From the NCBI GenBank assembly GCA_905480295.1, contig CAJQPW010000235.1, positions 1 through 47,170 on the forward strand: a DNA stretch of 47,170 bases. Direction: 5' to 3'. This DNA is from an uncultured Rhizobiaceae group bacterium (GTDB lineage Bacteria > Pseudomonadota > Alphaproteobacteria > Rhizobiales > Rhizobiaceae). The position numbers and the translations under genes are program-made. Below are positions 25,006-34,673 of the stretch, one piece after another; the stretch's first letter is position 1; every line of letters begins with the position of its first letter. A model generated the notes under the pieces. The model did no database searches, was not told the origin of the DNA, and saw only the letters and a program-made list of their open reading frames with translations.

Positions 25006-26505
25006 TCAGTCCATGGTCGGGATGGAAAACTCCGCCCCTTCCTTGATACCGGAAGGCCAGCGCGAGGTGATGGTTTTGGTGCGCGTGTAGAATTTAAACG
25101 CATCCGGACCGTGCTGGTTCAAATCACCAAATCCAGACCGTTTCCATCCGCCAAATGTGTAATAAGCCAGCGGAACCGGGATCGGCACGTTGATGCCAAC
25201 CATACCGATGTTGATGCGGCTGGCGAAATCACGGGCTGCATCACCGTCACGGGTAAAGATCGCAACGCCATTGCCATATTCGTGGCTCATGGCCAGGTCG
25301 AGGCCTTCTTCATAGGTCTCAGCCCGGACAACCGATAATACAGGCCCGAATATTTCTTCCTTATAGATCGACATGTCCTTGGTCACGTTATCGAACAGGC
25401 AGGCGCCCATGAAGAAACCGTCTTCATAGCCCTGCATGGAGAAATCCCGGCCATCGACGACCAGATCGGCACCCGAATTGACACCGGCGTCGACGTAGCC
25501 CTTAACGCGGGCGTGGGCTTCCTTGGTGACCAAAGGTCCAAAATCGGCATCATCGCCAGCGGTGTAGGGGGCAATTTTCAGGTTTTCGACCCGGGGGGTC
25601 AGTTTTTCCATCAAACGATTGGCGGTGTCTTCGCCGACGGGAACAGCAACAGAAACCGCCATGCAGCGTTCGCCCGCAGCGCCGTATCCGGCACCAACAA
25701 GAGCATCAACGGTCTGATCCATGTCGGCGTCGGGCATGATGATCATGTGGTTCTTGGCACCACCAAAGCACTGAACCCGTTTTCCGTTGGCACAGCCGCG
25801 GGCATAGACATATTCAGCAATCGGCGTTGATCCGACAAATCCAACAGCCATGACATCTGGATGATCGAGGATTCCGTCCACGGCTTCCTTGTCCCCATGG
25901 ACCACATTCAAAATGCCATCTGGCAGACCGGCTTCGCTCAGCAATTGAGCCAGCATCACCGGTACGGAAGGATCGCGCTCAGACGGTTTGAGAATGAACG
26001 CGTTGCCACAAACAATAGCCGGGCAGAACTTCCACATGGGAATCATGGCGGGGAAATTGAACGGCGTGATGCCAGCCACAACGCCCAAAGGCTGTTTGAC
26101 GGAATGCATGTCGATCCCAGGGCCAGCGCCTTCTGAAAATTCACCCTTCAGCATCTGAGGCGCGGATATGCAGTATTCAGCGACTTCCAGGCCGCGAATT
26201 ACGTCACCCTTGGCGTCCGGAATGGTCTTGCCATGCTCGCGGGACAAGGCTTCGGCGAGCTTGTCCATGTCGCGGTGCAGGAGACGCACAAATTCCATCA
26301 TCACCCGGGCGCGTTTTTGCGGGTTCTGCGCTGCCCAGGCCGGTTGTGCAGCCTTTGCATTGGCGATGGCGGCATCAAGCTCGCTCGCCGACGCCAGTGC
26401 GACCTGGGACTGAACCTCCCCGGTTGCCGGATTGTAGATGTCAGCAAACCGGCCAGATGTCCCTGATACCAGTTCGCCACCAATGTAATGTTGAATTTCT
26501 TGCAT
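25006..26505 (-). CDS. mmsA: Methylmalonate-semialdehyde dehydrogenase (CoA-acylating)
   Basis: An NAD-dependent aldehyde dehydrogenase that converts methylmalonate semialdehyde to propionyl-CoA, or malonate semialdehyde to acetyl-CoA, in valine, inositol and beta-alanine breakdown. The start MQEIQHYIGGELVSG, ITPFNFPAMIPMWKFCPAI, VQCFGGAKNHMIIMPDAD and the catalytic Cys in GYGAAGERCMAVSV are diagnostic for this subfamily. At 499 residues its length is exactly normal. The ATG has AAAGGG six bases upstream. It appears monocistronic, and the iol, mms or beta-alanine partners are not in the window. Confidence 0.95.
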   Translation of the reverse strand: MQEIQHYIGGELVSGTSGRFADIYNPATGEVQSQVALASASELDAAIANAKAAQPAWAAQNPQKRARVMMEFVRLLHRDMDKLAEALSREHGKTIPDAKGDVIRGLEVAEYCISAPQMLKGEFSEGAGPGIDMHSVKQPLGVVAGITPFNFPAMIPMWKFCPAIVCGNAFILKPSERDPSVPVMLAQLLSEAGLPDGILNVVHGDKEAVDGILDHPDVMAVGFVGSTPIAEYVYARGCANGKRVQCFGGAKNHMIIMPDADMDQTVDALVGAGYGAAGERCMAVSVAVPVGEDTANRLMEKLTPRVENLKIAPYTAGDDADFGPLVTKEAHARVKGYVDAGVNSGADLVVDGRDFSMQGYEDGFFMGACLFDNVTKDMSIYKEEIFGPVLSVVRAETYEEGLDLAMSHEYGNGVAIFTRDGDAARDFASRINIGMVGINVPIPVPLAYYTFGGWKRSGFGDLNQHGPDAFKFYTRTKTITSRWPSGIKEGAEFSIPTMD

Positions 26506-26586
26506 GCTGAACCCTTTTCCGCAAAACCTGATTGCAAGCTGTTTAGAGCAGCCTGCGTCTCAGTGGAAGCGGGGTCAGAAGATTAT

Positions 26587-26603
26587 TGTGATGATTTATC
26601 ACA
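26587..26603. promoter_or_regulatory. Perfect TGTGAT-N5-ATCACA inverted repeat upstream of mmsA
   Basis: TGTGAT (26587-26592) and ATCACA (26598-26603) are exact reverse complements around five bases, the half-site geometry of CRP/FNR-type operators. It lies 82-98 bases upstream of the mmsA start and overlaps the stop codon of the upstream metallo-hydrolase gene. It may be an operator for mmsA or a weak transcript-end hairpin; I cannot tell which. Confidence 0.45.
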
Positions 26604-27486
26604 GTTCATCGACGGGCACTTTCAGATAGCGTTTTCCGTTATCGTCGGGCTTGGGCATTTCGCCGGCCCGCATATTCACCTGAACACTGGGAATGATGAG
26701 CTTCGGCATGGAAAGCTGGGCATCACGCGTCGTGCGCATTTCGACATAGGCTTCTTCGTCCACACCGTCCTTCACGTGAATGTTGGATGCGCGCTGTTCG
26801 CCAATTGTCGTTTCCCAGGCAATGTCGCGTCCACCGGGACCATAATCATGGCAGATGAACATGCGCATGGTTTCCGGCAGGCTGAGCACTTTATGGATCG
26901 ACTGGTAAAGCTGTCGGGCATCGCCACCTGGGAAATCGGCCCGGGCAGATCCACCATCCGGCATGAACAATGTGTCGCCCACAATGACCGCGTCACCAAT
27001 CACATGAGCCATGCAGGCGGGTGTATGACCCGGTGTGGCCAGCACAAAAGCATCGAGGCCACCAATTTTATAGCTGTCGCCTTCCTCAAACAGCGCATCG
27101 AACTGGCTGCCATCGCGTTGGAACTCGGTGCCCGCGTTAAATATTTTGCCGAAAATGTCCTGGACTTCGATCACCCGTCCACCAATACCCAGTTTGCCAC
27201 CCAGTTCTTCCTGCAGATAGGGGGCAGCCGACAGATGGTCGGCATGAACATGGGTCTCGATGATCCAGTCCACTGACAAACCTTCTGCACGGACGTGGGC
27301 GATCAACGCATCGGCAGATTTCTTGGAAGTCCGGCCAGAGGCGAAGTCGAAATCCAACACGCTGTCATACAGGGCACAGGCATTGGAATCGGGATCACGG
27401 ACACAATAGGAAATTGTATTGGTATCGGGGTCAAAAAACCCGGTAACTTCAGGTTTCTGATCCATGTTGATTGGCCAGTTTGACAT
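26599..27486 (-). CDS. MBL-fold metallo-hydrolase, persulfide dioxygenase-like (Blh type)
   Basis: A metallo-beta-lactamase-fold protein of the ETHE1/Blh group that oxidises glutathione persulfide to sulfite. The metal motif is IETHVHADHLSA (HxHxDH), with GHTPACMAHV, VIVGDTLFMPDGG and FICHDYG supplying the remaining ligands. I choose the ATG giving MSNWPINMDQ because GGAG lies eight bases upstream; the TTG two codons earlier lies too close to that site. At 295 residues it lacks the extra N-terminal DUF442 domain of the long Blh proteins. It is the last gene of the BigR-type operon. Confidence 0.9.
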   Translation of the reverse strand: MSNWPINMDQKPEVTGFFDPDTNTISYCVRDPDSNACALYDSVLDFDFASGRTSKKSADALIAHVRAEGLSVDWIIETHVHADHLSAAPYLQEELGGKLGIGGRVIEVQDIFGKIFNAGTEFQRDGSQFDALFEEGDSYKIGGLDAFVLATPGHTPACMAHVIGDAVIVGDTLFMPDGGSARADFPGGDARQLYQSIHKVLSLPETMRMFICHDYGPGGRDIAWETTIGEQRASNIHVKDGVDEEAYVEMRTTRDAQLSMPKLIIPSVQVNMRAGEMPKPDDNGKRYLKVPVDEL

Positions 27487-27497
27487 ATTCAAATCTC

Positions 27498-27923
27498 CTA
27501 TGCCCGAGCAGACAAAAATGTTGGCCCCATCTTACCTGCCCACATGCCGATCAACAATGCCGGAAAGAACGCAAGAATCCCTGTTGAAAGCAGTGGCAGC
27601 GCGGTCAATGCCGGTCCCGGACAGAAGCCGCCCAGTCCCCAGCCAACACCGAAAAGACCCGCGCCTGTAAGCAACTGCCCGTCAATATCCGTGCGCTGCG
27701 GCAGATGAAAGACTTCGCTGAAAACCGGTGAGGGACGACCAAGAACGACGCGATACCCGAAGAAAGTCACGACAACCGCACCGCCCATGACAAACGCAAG
27801 GCTGGGATCCCACGTACCAAACAGATCCAGAAAGTTCAGGACTTTTGCGGGATCACTCATCCCCGAAATCACCAGGCCGGTGCCGAATATAAGTCCGCAT
27901 AAAAAACCAAAAATCGTTTTCAT
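27498..27923 (-). CDS. YeeE/YedE-family membrane protein, PmpB-like (DUF6691 half)
   Basis: A small inner-membrane protein of 141 residues with four hydrophobic segments. LCGLIFGTGLVISGMSDPAKVLNFLDLFG is the typical start, and GWGLGGFCPGPALTALP carries the conserved Cys that sulfur-compound transporters of this family use for substrate handover. It pairs with the gene directly upstream, and the two together equal one full YeeE unit. Role: movement of thiosulfate or sulfur-derived species, inferred from family and from the BigR context. Confidence 0.88.
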   Translation of the reverse strand: MKTIFGFLCGLIFGTGLVISGMSDPAKVLNFLDLFGTWDPSLAFVMGGAVVVTFFGYRVVLGRPSPVFSEVFHLPQRTDIDGQLLTGAGLFGVGWGLGGFCPGPALTALPLLSTGILAFFPALLIGMWAGKMGPTFLSARA

Positions 27924-27926
27924 GAT

Positions 27927-28367
27927 TTACGCTCCCAACACGTGGCGTGTGATCAGCACCGTCACAAAGGCGGTCGCCATGAATACGCCGGTAGCAACGA
28001 AGGAGCGCATGGACAGCCGTGACATGCCGCAAACCCCGTGGCCCGACGTACATCCATTGCCATAGACGGACCCGAAACCCGTGATCAGGCCGGCGATAAC
28101 CATCAGCGACACATTGGTCGAAACGGTTTGTTGTACGGCCTGCCCGGCCACCAGATGATAGGCCAGTGGCGCGGCGATCACCCCGGCGATGAAAGCAAGG
28201 CGCCAGCCAATTTCTCCCCGTGCCATCTGGCCCGCCCAGGGTGGAAGCACCGATACGCTGATGCCGCTGATACCCGCGATCCGACCGTGAATGGCCATCA
28301 GCAATACGGCTGCAAGGCCAATCAGTGCACCACCAAACAGTGAAGCGATGGGGGTAAATTCTGTCAT
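27927..28367 (-). CDS. YeeE/YedE-family membrane protein, PmpA-like
   Basis: The first gene after the BigR operator, encoding a 146-residue membrane protein. Hydrophobic segments alternate with the motif GSVYGNGCTSGHGVCGMSRLS, which holds the two family cysteines. The downstream gene starts three bases after its stop, so the pair is made together. The likely role is transport of a reduced-sulfur species, linked to detoxification by the metallo-hydrolase in the same operon. No sulfurtransferase domain is fused. Confidence 0.88.
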   Translation of the reverse strand: MTEFTPIASLFGGALIGLAAVLLMAIHGRIAGISGISVSVLPPWAGQMARGEIGWRLAFIAGVIAAPLAYHLVAGQAVQQTVSTNVSLMVIAGLITGFGSVYGNGCTSGHGVCGMSRLSMRSFVATGVFMATAFVTVLITRHVLGA

Positions 28368-28399
28368 TGCACCAATCCCGAAAAAGTCATCATGCTTGT

Positions 28400-28428
28400 A
28401 TATATATTAGAAGGTGCTAATTTATCAA
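28400..28428 (-). promoter_or_regulatory. Promoter of the pmpAB-blh operon with the repressor operator in its spacer
   Basis: On the minus strand TTGATA (28428-28423) and ATATAT (28405-28400) sit 17 bases apart, a good sigma-70-type promoter. The 17-base spacer contains ATTAG (28406-28410) and CTAAT (28417-28421), a perfect inverted repeat with a six-base centre. A repressor bound there would block RNA polymerase directly, as expected for BigR. Confidence 0.7.
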
Positions 28429-28429
28429 T

Positions 28430-28750
28430 ATGAATGTTGCAAATCTTAAATCGATGGAATCCAGTGCCGCACAGGCGGAATCACTGTTATCCCTTCTCGC
28501 CAACCGGCACCGGTTGATGGTTTTGTGTCACCTGATTGATGGTGCCAAGACGGTCAGTGAACTGCTGCTGCAATCAACAATCAGCCAGAGCGCCCTGTCG
28601 CAACATCTTGCGAAACTGCGGGAAGCGGACATGGTGACAACCCGCCGCGACGGTCAAAAGATCGTGTATTCGATCGCGAGTACGGAAGCCCAGCGGCTGA
28701 TTGAAACGCTGTGCGATCTTTATGCACCGCCGGCAATCATTCCAACCTAG
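28430..28750 (+). CDS. bigR: ArsR-family persulfide-sensing repressor (BigR/SqrR-like)
   Basis: A winged-helix repressor of 106 residues that lacks metal-binding sites and uses two cysteines to sense persulfides. The helix-turn-helix is QSTISQSALSQHLAKLREADMVTTRRDGQ. The redox pair is Cys33 (VLCHL) and Cys95 (TLCDLY), the spacing seen in BigR/SqrR proteins. It is divergent from the sulfur operon and its operator ends nine bases before its own ATG, so it is probably autoregulated. There is no ribosome site before the ATG, and a -10-like TAATTT seven bases upstream suggests a leaderless message. The 3' end overlaps the next convergent gene by 14 bases. Confidence 0.88.
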   Translation: MNVANLKSMESSAAQAESLLSLLANRHRLMVLCHLIDGAKTVSELLLQSTISQSALSQHLAKLREADMVTTRRDGQKIVYSIASTEAQRLIETLCDLYAPPAIIPT

Positions 28751-29446
28751 ACTTGTTTCCCCTCCCCGGCGGGGCTTCCTCAAAGCGGCGCAAATATTGT
28801 GCCAGCAGCAATTTGGCATTGCCGGGAAACCGGATCGTGGTTCGTTTCACCTGCTGGATACGGTCAACGCGAAAAACCCTGAAATCATCGCGCAGTTCGC
28901 ACCAACTGGTGCAGGTCCAGACATGCCCCCAATATTCCACCTGCAGCGGCCAGATCGTGCGTTGGGAGGTTGCGCCCTGCAGGTTTTCATAAACAATATC
29001 GAGCTTCTGTCCTTTGCCGATCGCCTGGCGCAGGTCAGGCAGGGTGTTGAGGCTTGTGCCAATGTGCGGATTATAAGCCGCAATGGCTGGTGCTGCTGAT
29101 CGTGATTTCAGGGAATCAGGCAGGACCGCACTGATTTTCTCAAGCAACACGTTCGAAGCGTCGGCCAACTCAGCATCCGCGGCCTTGCTGCCCAAGGTAA
29201 GCCCGAACTGCAGGGCTTCAAATTCCGTAGCGGCAAATTGAGGGGCGGCAGGAATATCGGGTCACGCAACAGGTAGCCAACACCTCTTTCCCCTTCGATG
29301 GGAATGCCGGATGCAGTCAGCGTATCAATGTCACGATAAAGTGTGCGCAGGGAAACACCCAGTTCTTCGGCCAGGTCCTTTCCCCTGCGCAGGCGACCGC
29401 CACGGAACTTCTGAATCAGTTCAAACAGGCGGTCTGTGCGTCGCAT
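28737..29446 (-). pseudogene. YafY-type HTH/WYL transcriptional regulator, broken by one frameshift
   Basis: The first part (from 29446) reads MRRTDRLFELIQKF, then GVSLRTLYRDIDTLTASGIPIEGERGVGYLLRDPIFLPPLNL, a DeoR-type HTH followed by the start of the WYL linker. The reading then shifts by one base near 29232-29240, and the remainder continues in a second frame (ATEFEALQFGLTLGSKAADAELA onward) with the WYL domain (LDIVYENLQG, WPLQVEYWGHVWTCTSWC, FRVDRI). Joined, the protein would be about 236 residues, the normal size. One base appears to be missing. It is a real mutation or a sequencing error; I cannot tell. It starts at the stop of the upstream small gene (TGATG). Confidence 0.75.
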
Positions 29447-29751
29447 CAGCCGAGCAGCAGCTTGGCTGAATCATGGCGCATGACCACCGAATCTTCGACA
29501 ATTGCAGCCATGAACGGTGCCGCAGCTTCGAATTTCATCAACTGTTCGGCAGCCGCCATGGCCTGTTCGCGCGAAGACCATTGGATGTGGTCCATCCACA
29601 CCCCATCGTCGCCCACGCTCAGACTGCGCCGGACAAATCCGGGGGCAGATTTCAGAAATTCATTGGTGGGTTGCGCGTATTCCAGAAAGCGATCAGCCGA
29701 CACGGCGTCGGCCAGTTTAAAGGTCACAGTTTCAATGACGGTTTCAGTCAT
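29446..29751 (-). CDS. Small ABM/dimeric alpha-beta-barrel protein
   Basis: A 101-residue protein starting MTETVIETVTFKLA and containing FLKSAPGFVRRSLSVGDDGVWMDHIQWSS, the pattern of antibiotic-biosynthesis-monooxygenase-like dimeric alpha-beta barrels. The family includes monooxygenases and stress proteins, so the function is open. CGGAG lies seven bases before the chosen ATG. It overlaps the start of the downstream YafY/WYL regulator gene, so the two are coupled; such regulator plus ABM pairs are often self-controlled. Confidence 0.78.
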   Translation of the reverse strand: MTETVIETVTFKLADAVSADRFLEYAQPTNEFLKSAPGFVRRSLSVGDDGVWMDHIQWSSREQAMAAAEQLMKFEAAAPFMAAIVEDSVVMRHDSAKLLLG

Positions 29752-29826
29752 GGTTTTACTCCGTTGGTTTTGACCAACCGGAATTACCATAGGCCAACTG
29801 ACATGAATCTGTCAGTTGGTTTTTGA

Positions 29827-30816
29827 TCAGGCCATCGAAAGGATAACTTTTGGCGGCGCCTTGCCTTCGTGAATGTCGACAAAGCTCTGAGCCCCCTGGT
29901 CGAGCGGGCGAACCTCAATCCACTCGTGGTTTTTCACCAACCCACGGGTCAGCAGTTTCAACGCAGCCGCAAAATCGTATCTGGTGTAACAATAGGTGCC
30001 GGAGAAATGAATTTCCTGCAGGGTGATGCGACGGGTGTCGATGCCGTCAGCGCTGTCCTGCAATCCGATATGCACAATGGTTCCACCCGGCACGACCATT
30101 TCGCAGGCTGCCTTGCGTGTCGCTCCCATGCCAACGGCATCAAAGACCAGGTCCGCACTTTCAGCCTCGGGACCACCAGAAAAAGGGTCATAAGCCTTTG
30201 CCGCAACCGCTCTTTCCAGCACCGCCCTGCGTTGGGCATTCGGTTCGGCAATCCATAGATCCTTGCATCCCTGGTCGGCCAGAACCATCGCTGTCAACAC
30301 CCCGATTGCACCGCCACCCAGCACGACACAACGTTCTTCAGCAATCGGTCTGCTGGCGGTTTTACGCCCCACTTCAACCGCGTGAACGCAAACAGCCAGC
30401 GGCTCGGCGAGTGCGGCATCCGCATCGGCCAGTGTATCCGCCAGGGGATACAGATTACCCTCTCCGGCGACCGTCAGGTCAGCGTATGCGCCGGGCAATT
30501 GCATGCTCATCATCTGCCGACCGGGACACAGGTGATCATCCCCGGACAGGCAATGGCGGCATTCACCGCAGGCATGCAGCGGGTTAATCGCAACCCGCTT
30601 GCCGGCATATTTTCCGCTGCGTGGAATGCCAACCGCCTCATGACCCAGGATCAGGGGCGGAATGCGGCGCTCATCATGGCCATGCCAGGCATGCATGTCA
30701 GAGCCGCAAATGCCGCAATGGGAAACATCGATCAACACCTGTCCCTCGGCTGGAACCGGGTCGGATGCCTGCCGCAGTTCCGATTGCATCGTTGCGGTAT
30801 AGTAGAGCGCGCGCAT
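29827..30816 (-). CDS. Zinc-dependent alcohol/polyol dehydrogenase (MDR superfamily)
   Basis: A medium-chain dehydrogenase of 329 residues. The catalytic zinc site is HCGICGSDMHAWHG and LGHEAVG; the structural zinc loop is NPLHACGECRHCLSGDDHLCPGR with four cysteines; the NAD-binding motif is VVLGGGAIGVLTA. It resembles L-idonate 5-dehydrogenase and galactitol-type enzymes, which oxidise polyols. It lies 11 bases downstream of the HisD-like gene and is the last gene of the TRAP-linked cluster, so it should act on the imported compound or its first oxidation product. Confidence 0.88.
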   Translation of the reverse strand: MRALYYTATMQSELRQASDPVPAEGQVLIDVSHCGICGSDMHAWHGHDERRIPPLILGHEAVGIPRSGKYAGKRVAINPLHACGECRHCLSGDDHLCPGRQMMSMQLPGAYADLTVAGEGNLYPLADTLADADAALAEPLAVCVHAVEVGRKTASRPIAEERCVVLGGGAIGVLTAMVLADQGCKDLWIAEPNAQRRAVLERAVAAKAYDPFSGGPEAESADLVFDAVGMGATRKAACEMVVPGGTIVHIGLQDSADGIDTRRITLQEIHFSGTYCYTRYDFAAALKLLTRGLVKNHEWIEVRPLDQGAQSFVDIHEGKAPPKVILSMA

Positions 30817-30827
30817 GATCAGACCTC

Positions 30828-32201
<1,374 letters not shown>

Positions 32202-34541
32202 TTAGTTTCCGTAGCCGGAATAGCTGAAGAAGCCTGGCGATCCTGCTGCCGACAGCCAGTCTGGCAACCACAGCGCAAAGCCCGGGAAAATGAAGATCAA
32301 GGCCAGGCCGATCACCTGGATCACCATGAACTGCATCATGCCCAGATAAATGTCAGACAGATCCCACTCTGGCACCACCCCTTTCAGGAAGTAGGCCGAG
32401 AGCGCCACCGGCGGACTGAGCCATGCCGTTTGCAGATTCACAGCAACCAGAATGGCAAACCAGACCAGATCGACACCAAGGCTTTCCAGCAACGGCACCA
32501 GAATTGGTACGATGATCAACACGATCGGCACCCATTCCAGCGGCCATCCAAGCAGGAAGACCAGAGCCATGACGAAGATCAACATTGCAGCGGTCGACAA
32601 TTCAAATGACAGCAGCAGCTCGGTCAGGAACTTCGGAGTGCCGAGGTTGGAGAATACCGCACCAAAGAAGTTTGATGCAGCAACCAGGAACATGATCAAC
32701 ACGGTGATTTCGAGTGTCTTGATCAATGCATCGTAGAACCGACCTGAGGTCAGCTTGCGATACCCCAGAGACAACAGGATCGACCCCAACGCGCCACATG
32801 CGGACGCTTCGGCAGGTGTTGCCCAACCGGCAAGGATTGAACCCAATGCAAAGGCAATCAGCACCGTCGGCGGTACCAGACCCATGAAAAACTCATACCA
32901 AAGGTCGGAGAAGAAGAAGCCGCCGGGACGCGCCTTACGCGACCAGTGATACACGCCAAACATGATGGCAACCCAGGCGATCGGCGCAAGCAAGCCTGCC
33001 AGCGGGAAGATCGCCAATTCACCATTGGCACCGGCAACCATCAGCCAGATCAGCATGCCCATGCCAACACCAACCAGCGCGACCTCGGCAAAATAGTAAG
33101 GCGAGGTTACCGGCTGTTCGTCTTCCGGCAGGATCGGCCCGAGGCTTGGATTGATCATACAACGGCCCAGCGCATAGATCATGTACAGCACGGCCAACAG
33201 AATACCCGGCACGATGGCCGCCCGGAACAGGTCTGTTACCGGAACCTCAAGCACCGGCCCCATGACGATCAACATGATCGATGGTGGGATCAGAATGCCC
33301 AATGTACCGCCAGCGGTAATCGTGCCCGCTGCAAGCTTCACATCATAACCGGACTTGTTCATGGTTTTCGCCGCCATGATGCCAAGAATGGTCACGGACG
33401 CTCCCACGATACCCGTGGCTGCGGCAAAGATGGTCGACACGAACAGCACCGCGATATACAGCGCGCCGCGTGTGCGGGACATCATCAGCTGTACCGCGTT
33501 GAACAGGCGTTCCATCAGGCCTGCCTGCTCCATCATGATGCCCATGAAAATAAACAACGGCACCGCCACAAGCTGATCATCCAGCATGGTAGAGTTCACC
33601 TGCAGGGTCATCAGGAAGAATGTCACGGCAGAATTGGTGCCCCACGAACCGAATGTGAAGGCAAGGAACACCAGCGTAAACGATATCGGAAAGCCGACAA
33701 AGATCGAGAACAGCATGGCGCCAAGCATCAAAAGTCCGATGGTTGGTTTTTCGAAATCGAAGATTCCGGAACCGCCGATGACAGCGTTCCACCAGTTGTC
33801 AAACGGTACGGATTTACCAAAGAATGTCGTCACAAAGACGATCGCCAGTATCACCAGATAGAGCGGCAGCAGGCGCACAATCAAACGCTCCCGCTCCTTG
33901 CCCATCTGGTGAAAGGCCCGGAACAGTTCGGGAAGGCCTTGCAACAGCAGCAGGAATGCACCTACGGGCATGGCCAGACGGGCCGGCCACAAAATTGGTG
34001 CCCAAGTGGAATCCATTGTGGTTTCGCCCCTGACAAAGGCATCCCACCAGAAGTCCGCGGACGACCAGAAAAACAGCAGCATCGCTGGGAAATAGAACAC
34101 CAGATACAGGGTCGCATCGACCGTTGCCTGCGTCTTCGGGCTCCAGTTGCGGAACAAAAAGTCCGCTCGGATATGGACCCCACGCATCAGCGCATAACCA
34201 GCGCCTATCATGAACAGGACGCCGCCTGTCATGCGGGAAATATCATAGGCCCACAATGTCGGGCCAAGGCCAATAGAAATGGCGAATTCGTTCATTCCCC
34301 AACTGGTGAACGTGCCAAACAATGTGCGGGCAACAACTTCAAAAACCATCACAAAAATCAATGGCACCAACAGCAGGCAGATCAGCCGTCCAGCCCACAG
34401 ATTGAGCACGTCAATGAATGCGGTGATCGGACGTTGCCAGGGGGTCATGTCATCGGGAGTTTGTCCCGGCTCTTCAGCGCGGCGCTCGGCGATCAGTTCA
34501 TCAGTGATATCGAGATCGTCTGGAATAACTTCTTCGGCCAT
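32202..34541 (-). CDS. TRAP transporter fused small and large permease (DctQM)
   Basis: A single 779-residue membrane protein joining the two TRAP permease subunits. The N-terminal third is DctQ-like: helices after residue 45, MTGGVLFMIGAGYALMRGVHIRADFLFRNW, and a further pair up to about 245. The rest is DctM-like, with FAAATGIVGASVTILGIM, GTLGILIPPSIMLIVMGP and VNLQTAWLSPPVALSAYFLKGV. It is separated from the binding-protein gene by a hairpin and followed 69 bases later by the HisD-like dehydrogenase. The substrate is probably an organic anion imported for the dehydrogenases next door. Confidence 0.93.
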   Translation of the reverse strand: MAEEVIPDDLDITDELIAERRAEEPGQTPDDMTPWQRPITAFIDVLNLWAGRLICLLLVPLIFVMVFEVVARTLFGTFTSWGMNEFAISIGLGPTLWAYDISRMTGGVLFMIGAGYALMRGVHIRADFLFRNWSPKTQATVDATLYLVFYFPAMLLFFWSSADFWWDAFVRGETTMDSTWAPILWPARLAMPVGAFLLLLQGLPELFRAFHQMGKERERLIVRLLPLYLVILAIVFVTTFFGKSVPFDNWWNAVIGGSGIFDFEKPTIGLLMLGAMLFSIFVGFPISFTLVFLAFTFGSWGTNSAVTFFLMTLQVNSTMLDDQLVAVPLFIFMGIMMEQAGLMERLFNAVQLMMSRTRGALYIAVLFVSTIFAAATGIVGASVTILGIMAAKTMNKSGYDVKLAAGTITAGGTLGILIPPSIMLIVMGPVLEVPVTDLFRAAIVPGILLAVLYMIYALGRCMINPSLGPILPEDEQPVTSPYYFAEVALVGVGMGMLIWLMVAGANGELAIFPLAGLLAPIAWVAIMFGVYHWSRKARPGGFFFSDLWYEFFMGLVPPTVLIAFALGSILAGWATPAEASACGALGSILLSLGYRKLTSGRFYDALIKTLEITVLIMFLVAASNFFGAVFSNLGTPKFLTELLLSFELSTAAMLIFVMALVFLLGWPLEWVPIVLIIVPILVPLLESLGVDLVWFAILVAVNLQTAWLSPPVALSAYFLKGVVPEWDLSDIYLGMMQFMVIQVIGLALIFIFPGFALWLPDWLSAAGSPGFFSYSGYGN

Positions 34542-34627
34542 TTGGCATACTCCCCGTGGGTCCGTTTTTTCCGTGTTCTTATTATTCTTTATGTATCAGC
34601 GCGGCGCGTGCGGCGGCGCTCACAGAT

Positions 34628-34659
34628 AAAGAAAGGGCGGAGCGGCTTGCGCCCCGCCC
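34628..34659 (-). terminator. Intrinsic terminator between dctP-like and dctQM genes
   Basis: On the minus strand GGGCGG-GGCG pairs with CGCTCCGCCC around a short loop, followed by TTTCTTT (34634-34628). It begins about 15 bases after the binding-protein stop. As in the first TRAP operon, it probably lets binding protein be made in excess with partial read-through into the permease. Confidence 0.75.
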
Positions 34660-34673
34660 GATCAGTTATGCGT

